Assembly: GCA_030613505.1 (NCBI GenBank)
Contig: JAUWLW010000033.1
Coordinates: 1-33,088, forward strand
Source: Candidatus Zixiibacteriota bacterium
GTDB taxonomy: Bacteria; RBG-13-66-14; B26-G2; WVWN01
Direction: 5' to 3'
DNA: 33,088 nucleotides
Shown here: piece after piece, positions 1-9,991 of the stretch
Layout of the letters: each line of letters begins with the position of its first letter
Position numbering within the stretch: the stretch's first letter is position 1
Notes under the pieces: model-generated
Seen by the model: the letters and a program-made list of their open reading frames with translations, nothing else
Databases searched by the model: none
Told to the model about the DNA's origin: nothing
Translations under genes and position numbers: made by a program

Positions 1-55
1 CCCCCCCCCCCCCCCCCCCGGCCCGCGCGGGCCCCCGCGGGCCCCCCCCCCCCCG
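1..55. repeat. Low-complexity C-rich tract at the window start
   Basis: The first 55 bases are almost entirely C with short G islands, beginning with a run of 19 C. Nothing comparable occurs elsewhere in the window. It sits beyond the stop codon of the first sulfatase. The abrupt composition suggests a sequencing or assembly artefact at a contig end rather than biology, although this is an inference from appearance only. Confidence 0.7.
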
Positions 56-91
56 CCGGTAACGGCGCTCCTCCGGATTGATAGGGCGCTT

Positions 92-2485
92 TTACTGTTT
101 CGCCATCAAACGTTTGATTTCGGCTTCCTCGTCGTGGATCAGTTCGCCGGAAACATCCAACACCACCTGCTTGAGCTCGCCGGTGAAGGTGAACGGCGCC
201 TCGTAATCCTCCGGCACCACCGCGTCGGTGACGTCGTAGCCGCAACTCAGGCCGATGATACCGAACGCGTTGGGCACCGTGTAGGGGAACTCCGCGTTGG
301 CCACCAGCTCGCCATTGACGTAGAGCTGGCCACGGCCGGGCGAGCCTTTGCCGATCTTGAAATCCGGTTCGCCGGTAGGCTCGAACTCGTAGCGCAAGCT
401 CAACTCGCCGGCCGGGAGTTTGTCGGGCGACGAAACCTTGAACTTCTCCAAGCCACAGTAGTTATGGACGTAGTGCAGCTTCCCGTCTTTCACGTACAGC
501 GAGTAGCCGCCGTGCCGGTTGCCGAGCGCCAAGAGTATCCCCTCCGCGCCGCCCCCGGGGATCACCACCTCCGCCGTTATGCTGTGCGGCCGGTTAAAGA
601 CCCGGGGACAGGCGGCGAAAGGTACGGGAGCCCCGCCGGGATAGTAGACGTACTTGTCGCGGTCCTTGGATATCTTGGGCCGCGGCGTGTTCAAGCGGGC
701 CATATCGGCCGTAGCCAGCGGCAGCGCGCCGTAGCGGCCGGCCTCGGTCCACCACAGCTCGATCAACTCGCGCAACTTATCCGGATTCTCAGCCGCCAGG
801 TTCTTGGTCTCGGCCGGATCTTCCGCCGTGTGATAGAGCTCCCAACTCTCTTTCTCGAGGTCTTCCAGGACCTCGGCCGTAAGCGGCCCGCCGAAGAACC
901 TACCCTTCTCAGCGGCCTCCGCGAAACTCGGCCCCGGGAAGGGGCAAACCGCCCGCCAGCCGTCGTGGTAGATAGCGCGGTGGCCGAACATCTCGAAGTA
1001 CTGGGTAACGTGCTTGGTGGGCGCCCGGGCGTCTTCGAAGGTGTGGGCGAAGCTCGCGCCCTGAATCTCCGACTGCGCCACGCCGCGGATCTCCGCCGGC
1101 GGCTCGAGCCCCAGCGCCTCCAGCACCGTGGGCACCAGGTCTATCGCGTGGCCGAACTGCGAGCGGTTCTCGCTCTGCGCCGTAATCCCCTTTGGCCAGA
1201 AGACGACGCAGGGGTCGGCCGTGCCGCCGCGGAAGGTCTCCCGCTTCCACCGGCGGAACGGCGTGTCGCCGGCCCACGTCCAACCCCACGAATAGTGCGG
1301 GAACGTATCGACGCCGCCCCACTTGTCTAACGCTTTAAGGTTGTCCTCGAGCGTCTCGGGAGCGCTGTTGAAAAAGAGCACCTCGTTAACCGAACCTTCC
1401 GGGCCGCCCTCCGCGCTGGCGCCGTTGTCAGAGAGGACCACGATCAGCGTGTTATCCAGCTCGCCGATCTTCTCCACGAAGTCGAGGATGCGTCCGAAGT
1501 GGTGGTCGGTCTGCGACATAAATCCCGCGAATACCTCCATCTCCCGGGCGAACATCTTCTTCGCCTCCGCCGAGAGCGAATCCCACGCCGGAACGTCGGG
1601 ATCGCGGACGGACAGCTCCGCGTCGGCCGGGACGATTCCCATTTTCTTCTGGCGCGCGAACGTTTCCTCGCGCAACTTGTCCCAGCCCTGGTCGAACTTG
1701 CCCTTGTACTTATCCGCCCACTCCTCTTCCACGTGGTGCGGCGCGTGCGCCGCGCCGGTGGCGTAGTACATAAAGAAGGGCTTCTCGGGCGCGTTCACGT
1801 GGGCGTCCTGGATGAACTCGACGGCCTTGTCCGCCAGGTCGACGTTCAGGTGATAGCCCTCCTCCGGCGTGGCGGGCTGCGGTACGGGGTGGTTGTCGTG
1901 GGTCAGGTCCGGATGCCACTGGTCGGTGTCGCCGCCCAGGAAGCCGTAGTAGCGCTCGAAACCGCGCCCCAGCGGCCACCGGCTGAACGGACCCGCCGGG
2001 GTGGTCTCCTCCGGCGGCGTGAGGTGCCACTTGCCGAGGCAGAACGTATTGTACCCGTGCTCCAACAGCATCTCGGGCAGGAAGCCGTGTTCGAAGCCTA
2101 TCATCCCGTTATGCGCGGGGTACCCCATCGACAGCTCCGTAATGGCCGAGAGTCCCAGCGTGTGGTGGTTGCGTCCCGTTAGCACGCAGCCGCGCGTCGG
2201 CGAACATAGCGCGGTGGTGTGCATGTTGGTGTAGCGCAAGCCCCGCTCCGCCAGGCGGTCGATATTAGGCGTCTCCACCGGCCCGCCGAAAGTCGACAGT
2301 TGGCCGTAGCCGATGTCGTCGATGATGAAGAAGAGGACGTTGGGCGCGCCCTCCTTCGCCCGCGCGGGTGCGGGCCACGCCGGCGACGACTCGTCGATCG
2401 TCCGGCCTATGACCCCCGGGTACGGCGCGCCCGGTTTATATTCGACCAATCCCGGCTCCTTCTTTTTCGATTTCTTCGCTGCCAT
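92..2485 (-). CDS. Long-form arylsulfatase (type I, Cys-type), no signal peptide
   Basis: This 797-aa protein should hydrolyse sulfate esters using a formylglycine made from Cys94 in the motif CSPTR. Metal and active-site signatures are visible: DD at 56-57, the GKWH motif (Lys152, His154) and SDNGAS further on. The last ~200 residues resemble a concanavalin/LamG-like jelly roll, with GGYSLYVKDGKLHYVHN as a hallmark shared with the other long sulfatases here. The length matches the ~787-aa mycobacterial AtsA-type enzymes. The N terminus is Lys-rich and hydrophilic, so a cytoplasmic location is likely. The start at 2485 is supported by AAGGAGA about 10 bases upstream. It is the last gene of the transporter operon, 50 bases after SulP. 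The substrate cannot be told from sequence. Confidence 0.95.
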   Translation of the reverse strand: MAAKKSKKKEPGLVEYKPGAPYPGVIGRTIDESSPAWPAPARAKEGAPNVLFFIIDDIGYGQLSTFGGPVETPNIDRLAERGLRYTNMHTTALCSPTRGCVLTGRNHHTLGLSAITELSMGYPAHNGMIGFEHGFLPEMLLEHGYNTFCLGKWHLTPPEETTPAGPFSRWPLGRGFERYYGFLGGDTDQWHPDLTHDNHPVPQPATPEEGYHLNVDLADKAVEFIQDAHVNAPEKPFFMYYATGAAHAPHHVEEEWADKYKGKFDQGWDKLREETFARQKKMGIVPADAELSVRDPDVPAWDSLSAEAKKMFAREMEVFAGFMSQTDHHFGRILDFVEKIGELDNTLIVVLSDNGASAEGGPEGSVNEVLFFNSAPETLEDNLKALDKWGGVDTFPHYSWGWTWAGDTPFRRWKRETFRGGTADPCVVFWPKGITAQSENRSQFGHAIDLVPTVLEALGLEPPAEIRGVAQSEIQGASFAHTFEDARAPTKHVTQYFEMFGHRAIYHDGWRAVCPFPGPSFAEAAEKGRFFGGPLTAEVLEDLEKESWELYHTAEDPAETKNLAAENPDKLRELIELWWTEAGRYGALPLATADMARLNTPRPKISKDRDKYVYYPGGAPVPFAACPRVFNRPHSITAEVVIPGGGAEGILLALGNRHGGYSLYVKDGKLHYVHNYCGLEKFKVSSPDKLPAGELSLRYEFEPTGEPDFKIGKGSPGRGQLYVNGELVANAEFPYTVPNAFGIIGLSCGYDVTDAVVPEDYEAPFTFTGELKQVVLDVSGELIHDEEAEIKRLMAKQ

Positions 2486-2535
2486 CTTTCCAGTCTCCTT
2501 TTGTTTAGTTATTCTCTATTATTGCTAAATCTCCG

Positions 2536-4185
2536 TTAGCGGAGGTACGCCTCCACCGCCTCCTCCACCGCGGCGAACATGCGCTCGTTCCCCAGGCGCG
2601 CGCCCAGCGGCGAGCGCCGGACGACGTCGAGCGCCCGCGGGTTGAGCGCCGCCAACCACACGGTTACGCCGTGGTCGCGGAGCCGCTCCTCGGCCTCGTC
2701 GAGCCGCTGGAGCGCGGTGTACTCGATATCCGGCACCGCGCTCAAGTCCAGCACGACGACCCGCGGCGAATACTTATTTATTAACGCGTTGAATTTATCG
2801 CGGGTGCGCGGGATGCTGGCGAACGTAAGGCGGCCTTCGGTGCGGACGATAAGCAGGCCCGGGACCGTTTCGTCGTCGGGATGCCGGTCGAGGGGGCGGA
2901 AGACGTTCGTGCCGCGCTTCCGGCCCAGCGCGTACACCGGCGGACGGTTGGCCTGGTAAAAGATGGTCATCACGGACAACGCCACCGCCACCAAAATGCC
3001 CTGCAGCGTACCCAACAGGACGACGCCGACCAGCGTAACTATCGCCCAGATGAACTCCGTCTTTCGGACCCTCAGGATGGCGGCGAAGGCCGCCGGGTTC
3101 ATCATCGGGACCGAGACGACGACGACGATCGCGGCCAGCGCCGCCAGCGGCAGCAGCGCGATGAGCGGCGCGAGAAACAGCATCGTCACGACGGCGACGA
3201 CGGCCGTAACGAGCCCCGCGAGCTGGGTGCGGGCTCCGGCGGCGCTAGTTACCGCCGTCTGGGAGATGCCGCCGCCGGCGGGGAAAGCCTGGAACAACCC
3301 GCCCAGGAGGTTACCCGCGCCCACGGCGAACAGCTCGCGGTTGGCGTCCGGCGTGGGCTCGCCGTGCCGCGTGAACGACTCGCCGGCGGCGATGGATTCG
3401 ACGAACGCCATCAGCGCGATGCCCAGCGCCCCCGGCAACAACAGCTTCACGAGCGAAAAATCCGGTAAAGAGAAGGACGGCAGCCCCGCCGGGACCGCGC
3501 CCACGAGTTCCACTCCCCGGCCCGCCAACCCGAGCCACGCCGAGACGCCGATAGCCGCGGCGACGGCCACCAGCGCCGCCGGCACGCGGGGCAGAAACCG
3601 CTCGAACGCGACGAGCACCGCTACAGCGCCTAACGCCAGGACCAGCGTAGCGACGTGCGTTTCGGGGAGGTGGCGGCCGAGGGATATCAAATCCCGGAAG
3701 AAGCCGGCCTTGTCGATATGGAAGCCAAACAGCTTGGGGAGCTGGTCCACGACGATGACCAAACCCACGCCGGCCTTGAAGCCGGTGAGGACCGGCGCCG
3801 AAATGAAATTGGCGATGAATCCCAGGCGCAGGAACGACGCCGCCACCAGGATCGCGCCCACCAGGCAAGCGAGCGTCGCCGCGGCGACGATCAAATCGCC
3901 GGGGCCCGCGCCCGGCACGACCTGGGATAACTCCGCCAGCGTCAGGAGGGCAAGTATCGTCGTCGTGCTGACGCTGAGCCGGCGCGACGTCCCGAGGACC
4001 GCGTACGCCACCATCGGCACGAAGGCCGTGTACAGGCCGACCTCCACCGGTAGGCCGGCGACGGTGGCCAGCGCCATGGCCTTGGGTATCACGACCGCAC
4101 CGGCGGTCAGACCGGCGACCAGGTCGAACCGGAAAAGCTTCCGGTCGTACTGTAAAAACCAGATATTACGCCACCAGGTTTTCAT
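2536..4185 (-). CDS. SulP-family anion permease with C-terminal STAS domain
   Basis: This is a 549-aa inner-membrane transporter of the SulP/SLC26 family, typically moving sulfate, bicarbonate or other anions. The N terminus has the family signature around FDLVAGLTAGAVVIPKAMA, followed by about ten hydrophobic segments. A cytoplasmic STAS domain ends the protein, including VVVLDLSAVPDIEYTALQRL. The open frame extends to 4434, but the added residues are Arg-rich, overlap DUF202 and look non-coding. I chose Met at 4185 because MKTWWRNIWFLQYDRK is the usual SulP beginning. Neither this nor the alternative Met at 4242 has a good ribosome site, so the start is uncertain. Placement among sulfatases suggests handling of released sulfate. 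Confidence 0.9.
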   Translation of the reverse strand: MKTWWRNIWFLQYDRKLFRFDLVAGLTAGAVVIPKAMALATVAGLPVEVGLYTAFVPMVAYAVLGTSRRLSVSTTTILALLTLAELSQVVPGAGPGDLIVAAATLACLVGAILVAASFLRLGFIANFISAPVLTGFKAGVGLVIVVDQLPKLFGFHIDKAGFFRDLISLGRHLPETHVATLVLALGAVAVLVAFERFLPRVPAALVAVAAAIGVSAWLGLAGRGVELVGAVPAGLPSFSLPDFSLVKLLLPGALGIALMAFVESIAAGESFTRHGEPTPDANRELFAVGAGNLLGGLFQAFPAGGGISQTAVTSAAGARTQLAGLVTAVVAVVTMLFLAPLIALLPLAALAAIVVVVSVPMMNPAAFAAILRVRKTEFIWAIVTLVGVVLLGTLQGILVAVALSVMTIFYQANRPPVYALGRKRGTNVFRPLDRHPDDETVPGLLIVRTEGRLTFASIPRTRDKFNALINKYSPRVVVLDLSAVPDIEYTALQRLDEAEERLRDHGVTVWLAALNPRALDVVRRSPLGARLGNERMFAAVEEAVEAYLR

Positions 4186-4217
4186 AAGCAACAGGCCGCA
4201 GTACTGGGCTAACCTTG

Positions 4218-4700
4218 TTAACCGAGGAATTGTACGAACCATCCCACCAGCGCGAAGACGCCGATGGCGGCGATAACGAGTGCTATGACCACCGCGAACG
4301 GAACGCCCTTCATAAACGCGTATTCCCGCCGCTCGAGATGGCGTACGCGCGACATATACTCGAAGGAGGCGAATAACACGCCGGCGATGCCGAGACATAT
4401 AAACAGTAGGCCAATAGTCTCGGGCCGGCCCCACTCCTTTTCGCCGCCCAAAACGTCCCTTATTTCGGCGAGGCCTACGCCGAAGCCGACCAACGATAGG
4501 CCGGTACGAACCCAGGACATGAGGGTGCGGTCGGCGGCCTTGCGGGTCCGCTCCCGCGCCATGTCGGTGCGGTACTCGGCTTTGGTGGTCCGCTCCTGGG
4601 CTAACTCGGTGCGGTACTCGGCTTTAGCGGTCCGCTCCCGGGCCAGCGTGGTACTGGCGTCCTCTTTCGGCGCGCGGCTTTTTTTCTTCCTTTCGGTCAT
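4218..4700 (-). CDS. DUF202-family membrane protein with heptad RT repeats
   Basis: A 160-aa protein with a hydrophilic N-terminal half and three hydrophobic segments (about residues 64-82, 94-113 and 133-157). The N-terminal half holds seven RT dipeptides spaced exactly seven residues apart, in units such as ARERTAK and AEYRTEL, leading into SWVRTGLSLVGFGVGL. This is the DUF202 (YidH-like) signature, but extended. The function of DUF202 is not known. The ATG overlaps the stop of the DUF1622 gene by four bases (ATGA), and GAGGAGG lies just upstream, so the two are translationally coupled. It precedes SulP by 32 bases. Confidence 0.85.
   Translation of the reverse strand: MTERKKKSRAPKEDASTTLARERTAKAEYRTELAQERTTKAEYRTDMARERTRKAADRTLMSWVRTGLSLVGFGVGLAEIRDVLGGEKEWGRPETIGLLFICLGIAGVLFASFEYMSRVRHLERREYAFMKGVPFAVVIALVIAAIGVFALVGWFVQFLG
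4564..4647 (-). repeat. Two tandem 42-bp copies inside the DUF202 gene
   Basis: Copies at 4564-4605 and 4606-4647 start with the same 20 bases and differ at a handful of positions afterwards. Each encodes two heptads (14 residues) of the RT repeat, so the repeat unit keeps frame and helical phase. This suggests recent in-frame expansion of the N-terminal helix. Confidence 0.85.
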
Positions 4701-5107
4701 TTTCCACTTTCCTCCTCGGCGCCAAATTTGACGCCGGTCGCCTTGGCTTTTATCCGCGCGTCGGTCTCGAGGTCCTTGTTCAGGAAATACGTTAGCACGA
4801 TCCGAATCGCGACTATGATCCCCAGCTTCCCGAGCTGGTGGAACGTCGGCGCGACGATAGTCCCCAGGATATCAGCGGCGATCTGGAACTCGAGCGCGAG
4901 CGCCAGCCAGCTGGAGAACGCCAGCCGCAGCTGCAAAAAAAGTAGGCCCCGGCTTCCGGCGCGCGGCCGGAACAGAACACGGCCTACCGCGACCAGGCCG
5001 GCGAGAATGCATACCACCGAGGCGGCCTCGATCAGGAGGCCGATATACGCCGTGCCGACGGCGAGGTACGTCTCTACAACCTCGAACCCTTCTAACCATC
5101 CGCTCAT
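4697..5107 (-). CDS. DUF1622-family small membrane protein
   Basis: A 136-aa protein with three hydrophobic segments: residues ~17-45, ~57-85 and ~93-110. The pattern RLAFSSWLALALEFQIAADI followed by a hydrophobic stretch and RIVLTYFLNKDLE is typical of the uncharacterised DUF1622 family. The start at 5107 has AAAGGAG upstream. The stop overlaps the DUF202 start as ATGA and the gene begins 14 bases after the BASS transporter, so it is part of one operon. No function is assigned; an accessory membrane role for the neighbouring transporters is only a guess. Confidence 0.85.
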   Translation of the reverse strand: MSGWLEGFEVVETYLAVGTAYIGLLIEAASVVCILAGLVAVGRVLFRPRAGSRGLLFLQLRLAFSSWLALALEFQIAADILGTIVAPTFHQLGKLGIIVAIRIVLTYFLNKDLETDARIKAKATGVKFGAEEESGK

Positions 5108-5121
5108 AACGTCACGCTCCT

Positions 5122-6021
5122 TTAGCTACTCTCGGCCGGCGCCTCGGCGCCCTCGGCCTTCTTCTCGCCGTGTTTCCGCAAGGTCGTATACACCGCCTGG
5201 ACCACCAAACCTACTAAGATGTAACCCACGATGATACCGGCCAAGCCCATTTCCGCGAAGTCCCGCATGGCCAAAAAGAGCGCCAGGCCGGCGTTGCGGA
5301 CGATGGACATCACCGCCAGCGTCGTGCGGTGGCCCTTTTCGGGGCCGCCGAGCAGATGTCCCAACGCCATCGAGACGGCCACGATTACGGCGATGGCCGC
5401 GAACGAGAGCCACCCCATCGCGGCGAAGGCGGCGGCGAACAACCGCCACGCCCCGACGCCTACGACTACCAACAGTACGACGAGCATCACGTTCGAAACC
5501 TTCGTAACAATCTCGCCGAACCGGTGGGAGAACCGGGGCCAGGCCGTGGCCACCAATACCCCTCCCACTAGCGGCAGCAACTGCGCGATCGCGACCTGGC
5601 GCGCGATTACGCCCGGCCTTACGTACGCCTCCGGCTCGAACAGCGTGCTCAGGATGTAGAGGAACAGCGGTATCGTAACGATCGCGAAGAGGTTGACCGT
5701 GACCTGGAGCGAGGCGGCGTATGGAAAGTCGCCCCCCGCGCCCACGATCCTCTTCGTCGCCAGCGGCGCGCCCGGGGCCACCGCCATAAGCATGAGAGCG
5801 ATGTTGACGGCCGGCGGCAAATTGAATATCAGGATAACCGCCAGCGTTACGAGCGGGACCAGGATTACAACAGCGAGGTACGACCGCGCCAGCAGGCCGG
5901 GCTTGCGCCACAGCGCCCACAGCTCGCGGCCGCTGAGGTTAAGGCCGACGGAGAGCATGATGCCCATTATGGCCAACATGGCCAACGGCGGGAGGAGAGT
6001 GGCAATGGTTAGACCTTCCAT
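5122..6021 (-). CDS. BASS-type (bile acid:sodium symporter-like) transporter
   Basis: A 299-aa, largely hydrophobic protein with about nine or ten membrane segments. Features of the bile acid/sodium symporter superfamily are the early MLSVGLNLSGREL stretch, the AVAPGAPLA segment after a core helix and SIVRNAGLALFLA in the C-terminal half. Family members move organic anions such as bile acids and, in some animals, sulfated steroids with sodium. The C terminus is a hydrophilic tail. AGGAGGT lies 10 bases before the ATG. It heads the transporter operon BASS-DUF1622-DUF202-SulP-sulfatase. Import of a sulfated organic anion would fit the context, but the substrate is inference. Confidence 0.8.
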   Translation of the reverse strand: MEGLTIATLLPPLAMLAIMGIMLSVGLNLSGRELWALWRKPGLLARSYLAVVILVPLVTLAVILIFNLPPAVNIALMLMAVAPGAPLATKRIVGAGGDFPYAASLQVTVNLFAIVTIPLFLYILSTLFEPEAYVRPGVIARQVAIAQLLPLVGGVLVATAWPRFSHRFGEIVTKVSNVMLVVLLVVVGVGAWRLFAAAFAAMGWLSFAAIAVIVAVSMALGHLLGGPEKGHRTTLAVMSIVRNAGLALFLAMRDFAEMGLAGIIVGYILVGLVVQAVYTTLRKHGEKKAEGAEAPAESS

Positions 6022-6051
6022 GGTTTGATACCTCCTAAACTTGCGTCGAGG

Positions 6052-6081
6052 GGGAGGAGCGGCGCGAAGGCCGCCCCTCCC
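6052..6081 (-). terminator. Hairpin downstream of the second sulfatase
   Basis: Arms 6052-6063 and 6070-6081 pair over 12 positions with one mismatch around a 6-base loop. It lies 15 bases beyond the stop of the sulfatase ending at 6096 and before the BASS gene. No T-run follows on the minus strand, so it may be an mRNA-stabilising stem or a leaky terminator rather than a canonical intrinsic terminator. Confidence 0.5.
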
Positions 6082-6095
6082 GCCGCATTAACGTG

Positions 6096-8450
6096 TTACT
6101 GACGCGCCATGGCGGCGCGCAACTCAGCCTCGTGGTCCGTGACGTGCTCGCCCGAAACGTCCACCGTTACGCTGTAGATCTTACCGGTGAACGCGAACGG
6201 CGGTTCGTAATCAGGCGTTACCGGCGAACCGGGATTGACGCCGCACGAGATGCCGCCGCCCAGGCTGAAATTGAGCGGTACCGTAACCGGGAGCTCGAGC
6301 TCGCCGACCGGTTTCCCGTCTATATAGAGCCGGCCGCGGCCCGGCGCCCCCTTCCCCTTCAGCGGCTCGGCCTTGCCGGCTACCTCGAATTCGTAGCTCA
6401 GCCGGTGGCGGCCTTCCGGCACCGTCTCGCTCGAGGCGACGTGGAAGAACTCCTTGGCGACGTAGTTATGTACGTAATGGAGCTTGCCGTCTTTTACGTA
6501 CAGCGAGTAGCCGCCTTCGTTGCCGCCGTGGCTGAGGAGCACGCCCTCCGCCCCGCCTTTCGGGATCTCCGCGTCGGCGGTAATGCTGTGCGGGCGGTTG
6601 AGGACCTTGGCGGCCGCGTTTGGCGGAACCGCCTGGGTATCGGGATAGTACGTGTATTTCTCGCGGTCCACCGCGAGGACCGGGCGTTCCTCGGCGAAGC
6701 GTTGCTGGCCGCGGCCGTCCACCGGCATGACGTTATACTTGCCCGCCTCGACGTACCACTGCGCGATCATCTCGATGAGCTTGGCGCGATTATCCGCGGC
6801 CACGTCGTGGTTCTCGGCGACGTCCTCGGTCACGTGGTAGAGCTCCCAGTGCTTGGCGTCGAGTTCGGTGAGGGTATCCGCCGGGATGGGCGCCCCGAAG
6901 CCCTTGCCCGCTTCCGCGAACGACGTCCCGGGCCACGGGCATACCGCCCGCCAACCGTCGTGATAGATCGAGCGGTGGCCCATCATCTCGAAGTACTGGG
7001 TAACGTGTTTGGTGGGCGCCTTGGCGTCGTCGAAGGTGTGGGCGAAGCTCACGCCCTCGATGGGAGACTGCGTAACGCCCTTGACGGACGCCGGCGGCTC
7101 GAGCCCCAGCGCCTCCAATACCGTCGGGACCATATCGATGGCGTGGGCGTAGTGGGTCCGCACTTCCCCCCGGGCCTTAATGCCCTTGGGCCAGTGGACG
7201 ACAAACGGGTCGCTGATGCCGCCCCGATAGGTCTCGCGCTTCCAGCGGCGGAAGGGCGTATTCCCCGCCCAGGTCCAACCCCACGGGTAGTGGTTGAAGT
7301 ACTTGGGCCCGCCGAGGTCGTCGAGCGCCTTCAGGTTGTCTTCCAACGACTCCGGCACGAAGTTGAAGAACAGGTTCTCGTTTACCGAGCCGGAGGGGCC
7401 GCCCTCGGCGCTGGCGCCGTTGTCGGAGATGACCATGATGAGCGTGTTCTCGAACTCGCCGATGGTCTTGAGGAACTCGAGGAGGCGGCCGATGTGGTGG
7501 TCGGTGTGGCTGAGGAAGCCCGCGAAGACCTCCATCATGCGGGCGTAGAGCTTCTTCTCCTCCGCGGAGCAATCTTTCCACGGTTTGACGTCCGGGTCGT
7601 GCCGCGAGAGCTCGGCGTCCTTCGGTATAATACCCAGCTTTTTCTGTTTCTCAAAAACCTTCTCGCGGTAGGCTTCCCAGCCGTCGTCGAACTTACCCTT
7701 GTACTTGTCGGCCCACTCCTTCTGGACGTGATGCGGCGCGTGCATGGCGCCCGTCGCGAAGTACATGAAGAACGGCTTGTTGGGCGCGACCTGTTTGGCG
7801 TCGGCGACGAAGGCGATGGCCTTGTCCGTAAGGTCCTCCGTCAAGTGATACCCTTCCTCAGGCGTTTTCTCCGCCTCGACCTGGTGGTTGTCGAACACCA
7901 GGTCGGGGTAGTATTGGTGGGTGTCGCCGCCCAGGAATCCGTAGTAGCGTTCGAAGCCGCGGCCCAGCGGCCAGCGATCGTACGGCCCCGCCGCCGAGAT
8001 CTGCTCGGCCGGCGTCAGGTGCCACTTGCCGAGGGCGAAGGTGTTGTAGCCGCGCTGTAACAGCATCTCCGGGAGGAAACCGTTCTCGAACGGGATATAC
8101 CCGTTGGCGCCGGGGTAACCCGTCGACGCCTCGGTGATGCACGACATGGCGTTGGAGTGGTGGTTGCGGCCGGTCAGGATGCAGGACCGCGTCGGCGAGC
8201 ACAGCGCCGTCGTGTGCATGTTGTTGTAGAGCAGGCCGCCCGCGGCCAGGCTGTCGATATTCGGCGTCTCGATGGGGCTGCCGTAGCAGCCGAGCTGGCC
8301 GAAGCCGGTATCGTCCAGTACGATGAAGAGCACGTTGGGCGCGCCCTCCTTCGCCCGGAGCGGTTCGGGCCACGCCGGCTCCGACGCGTCGAACGTGCGA
8401 CCGATGGCGCCGGGGAACGTAGTCCCGGGTTTGTATTCTTTTAGTGCCAT
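6096..8450 (-). CDS. Long-form arylsulfatase (type I, Cys-type), no signal peptide
   Basis: A 784-aa sulfatase very close in layout to the one ending at 92. Residues DD 46-47 and formylglycine-precursor Cys84 in CSPTR are intact, as are GKWHLTP and SDNGAS. The C-terminal domain again carries GGYSLYVKDGKLHYVHN and ends FTGKIYSVTVDVSGE. The N terminus (MALKEYKPGTTFPGAIGR) is not a signal peptide. The start has GAAGGAG upstream. It follows the maturase gene by 59 bases, so enzyme and maturase are probably co-transcribed. Together with the protein ending at 92 it looks like a duplicate pair that now brackets the transporter operon. Confidence 0.95.
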   Translation of the reverse strand: MALKEYKPGTTFPGAIGRTFDASEPAWPEPLRAKEGAPNVLFIVLDDTGFGQLGCYGSPIETPNIDSLAAGGLLYNNMHTTALCSPTRSCILTGRNHHSNAMSCITEASTGYPGANGYIPFENGFLPEMLLQRGYNTFALGKWHLTPAEQISAAGPYDRWPLGRGFERYYGFLGGDTHQYYPDLVFDNHQVEAEKTPEEGYHLTEDLTDKAIAFVADAKQVAPNKPFFMYFATGAMHAPHHVQKEWADKYKGKFDDGWEAYREKVFEKQKKLGIIPKDAELSRHDPDVKPWKDCSAEEKKLYARMMEVFAGFLSHTDHHIGRLLEFLKTIGEFENTLIMVISDNGASAEGGPSGSVNENLFFNFVPESLEDNLKALDDLGGPKYFNHYPWGWTWAGNTPFRRWKRETYRGGISDPFVVHWPKGIKARGEVRTHYAHAIDMVPTVLEALGLEPPASVKGVTQSPIEGVSFAHTFDDAKAPTKHVTQYFEMMGHRSIYHDGWRAVCPWPGTSFAEAGKGFGAPIPADTLTELDAKHWELYHVTEDVAENHDVAADNRAKLIEMIAQWYVEAGKYNVMPVDGRGQQRFAEERPVLAVDREKYTYYPDTQAVPPNAAAKVLNRPHSITADAEIPKGGAEGVLLSHGGNEGGYSLYVKDGKLHYVHNYVAKEFFHVASSETVPEGRHRLSYEFEVAGKAEPLKGKGAPGRGRLYIDGKPVGELELPVTVPLNFSLGGGISCGVNPGSPVTPDYEPPFAFTGKIYSVTVDVSGEHVTDHEAELRAAMARQ

Positions 8451-8509
8451 TATCCTTTTCTCCTTCGTTTCGGAAACCCTTGGGTCCCCCCGCTAAAAAG
8501 CAAGCGTTT

Positions 8510-9832
<1,323 letters not shown>

Positions 9833-9836
9833 TGAT

Positions 9837-9956
9837 CTACTCCTCTTCGAACGGGAAAACCCGCTTCCAATCCTCTTTCATGTCGACCACGGTCCAGCGG
9901 CGCTCCTCGGCCTCGTCCAGCGCCCGGTCGTTGCGGCCCGCGGCCGAAGCCGGCCC
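9837..9956 (-). pseudogene. 3' remnant of a HAD-family phosphatase gene
   Basis: Translation of the minus strand gives about 40 residues ending in ALDEAEERRWTVVDMK, then EDWKRVFPFEEE and a stop. This matches the C terminus of the intact HAD protein at 14006-14950 (ALDEAEERGWTVVDMK, RDWRRVFPFETE) nearly residue for residue. An in-frame stop (TAA) lies just upstream and no rest of the gene is present, so this is a fossil tail. Its final codons GAAGAGGAGTAG supply the ribosome binding site of the maturase gene, which may explain why it persists. Confidence 0.9.
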
Positions 9957-9991
9957 GTTTTACGCCTTCTCGGTACTACCCATTCGAAACG

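Noticed and set aside
1-91. Short CGCCG/CGGCG stem near 55-68 as a terminator of the first sulfatase
   Set aside because: Only five pairs, adjoining suspected artefact sequence, and no T-run.
4186-4434. N-terminal extension of the SulP frame up to 4434
   Set aside because: Arg-rich, overlaps DUF202 by more than 200 bases and unlike any SulP N terminus.
4564-4647. Tandem repeat considered as a CRISPR-like or regulatory array
   Set aside because: Two in-frame 42-bp copies inside a coding region with no spacers; it is a protein repeat.
6093-8060. Long plus-strand open frame of 655 codons opposite a sulfatase
   Set aside because: It mirrors the sulfatase gene exactly, is Arg/Val/Leu-rich without motifs, and similar frames occur opposite the other GC-rich genes. 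It is a shadow of GC-rich codon usage.
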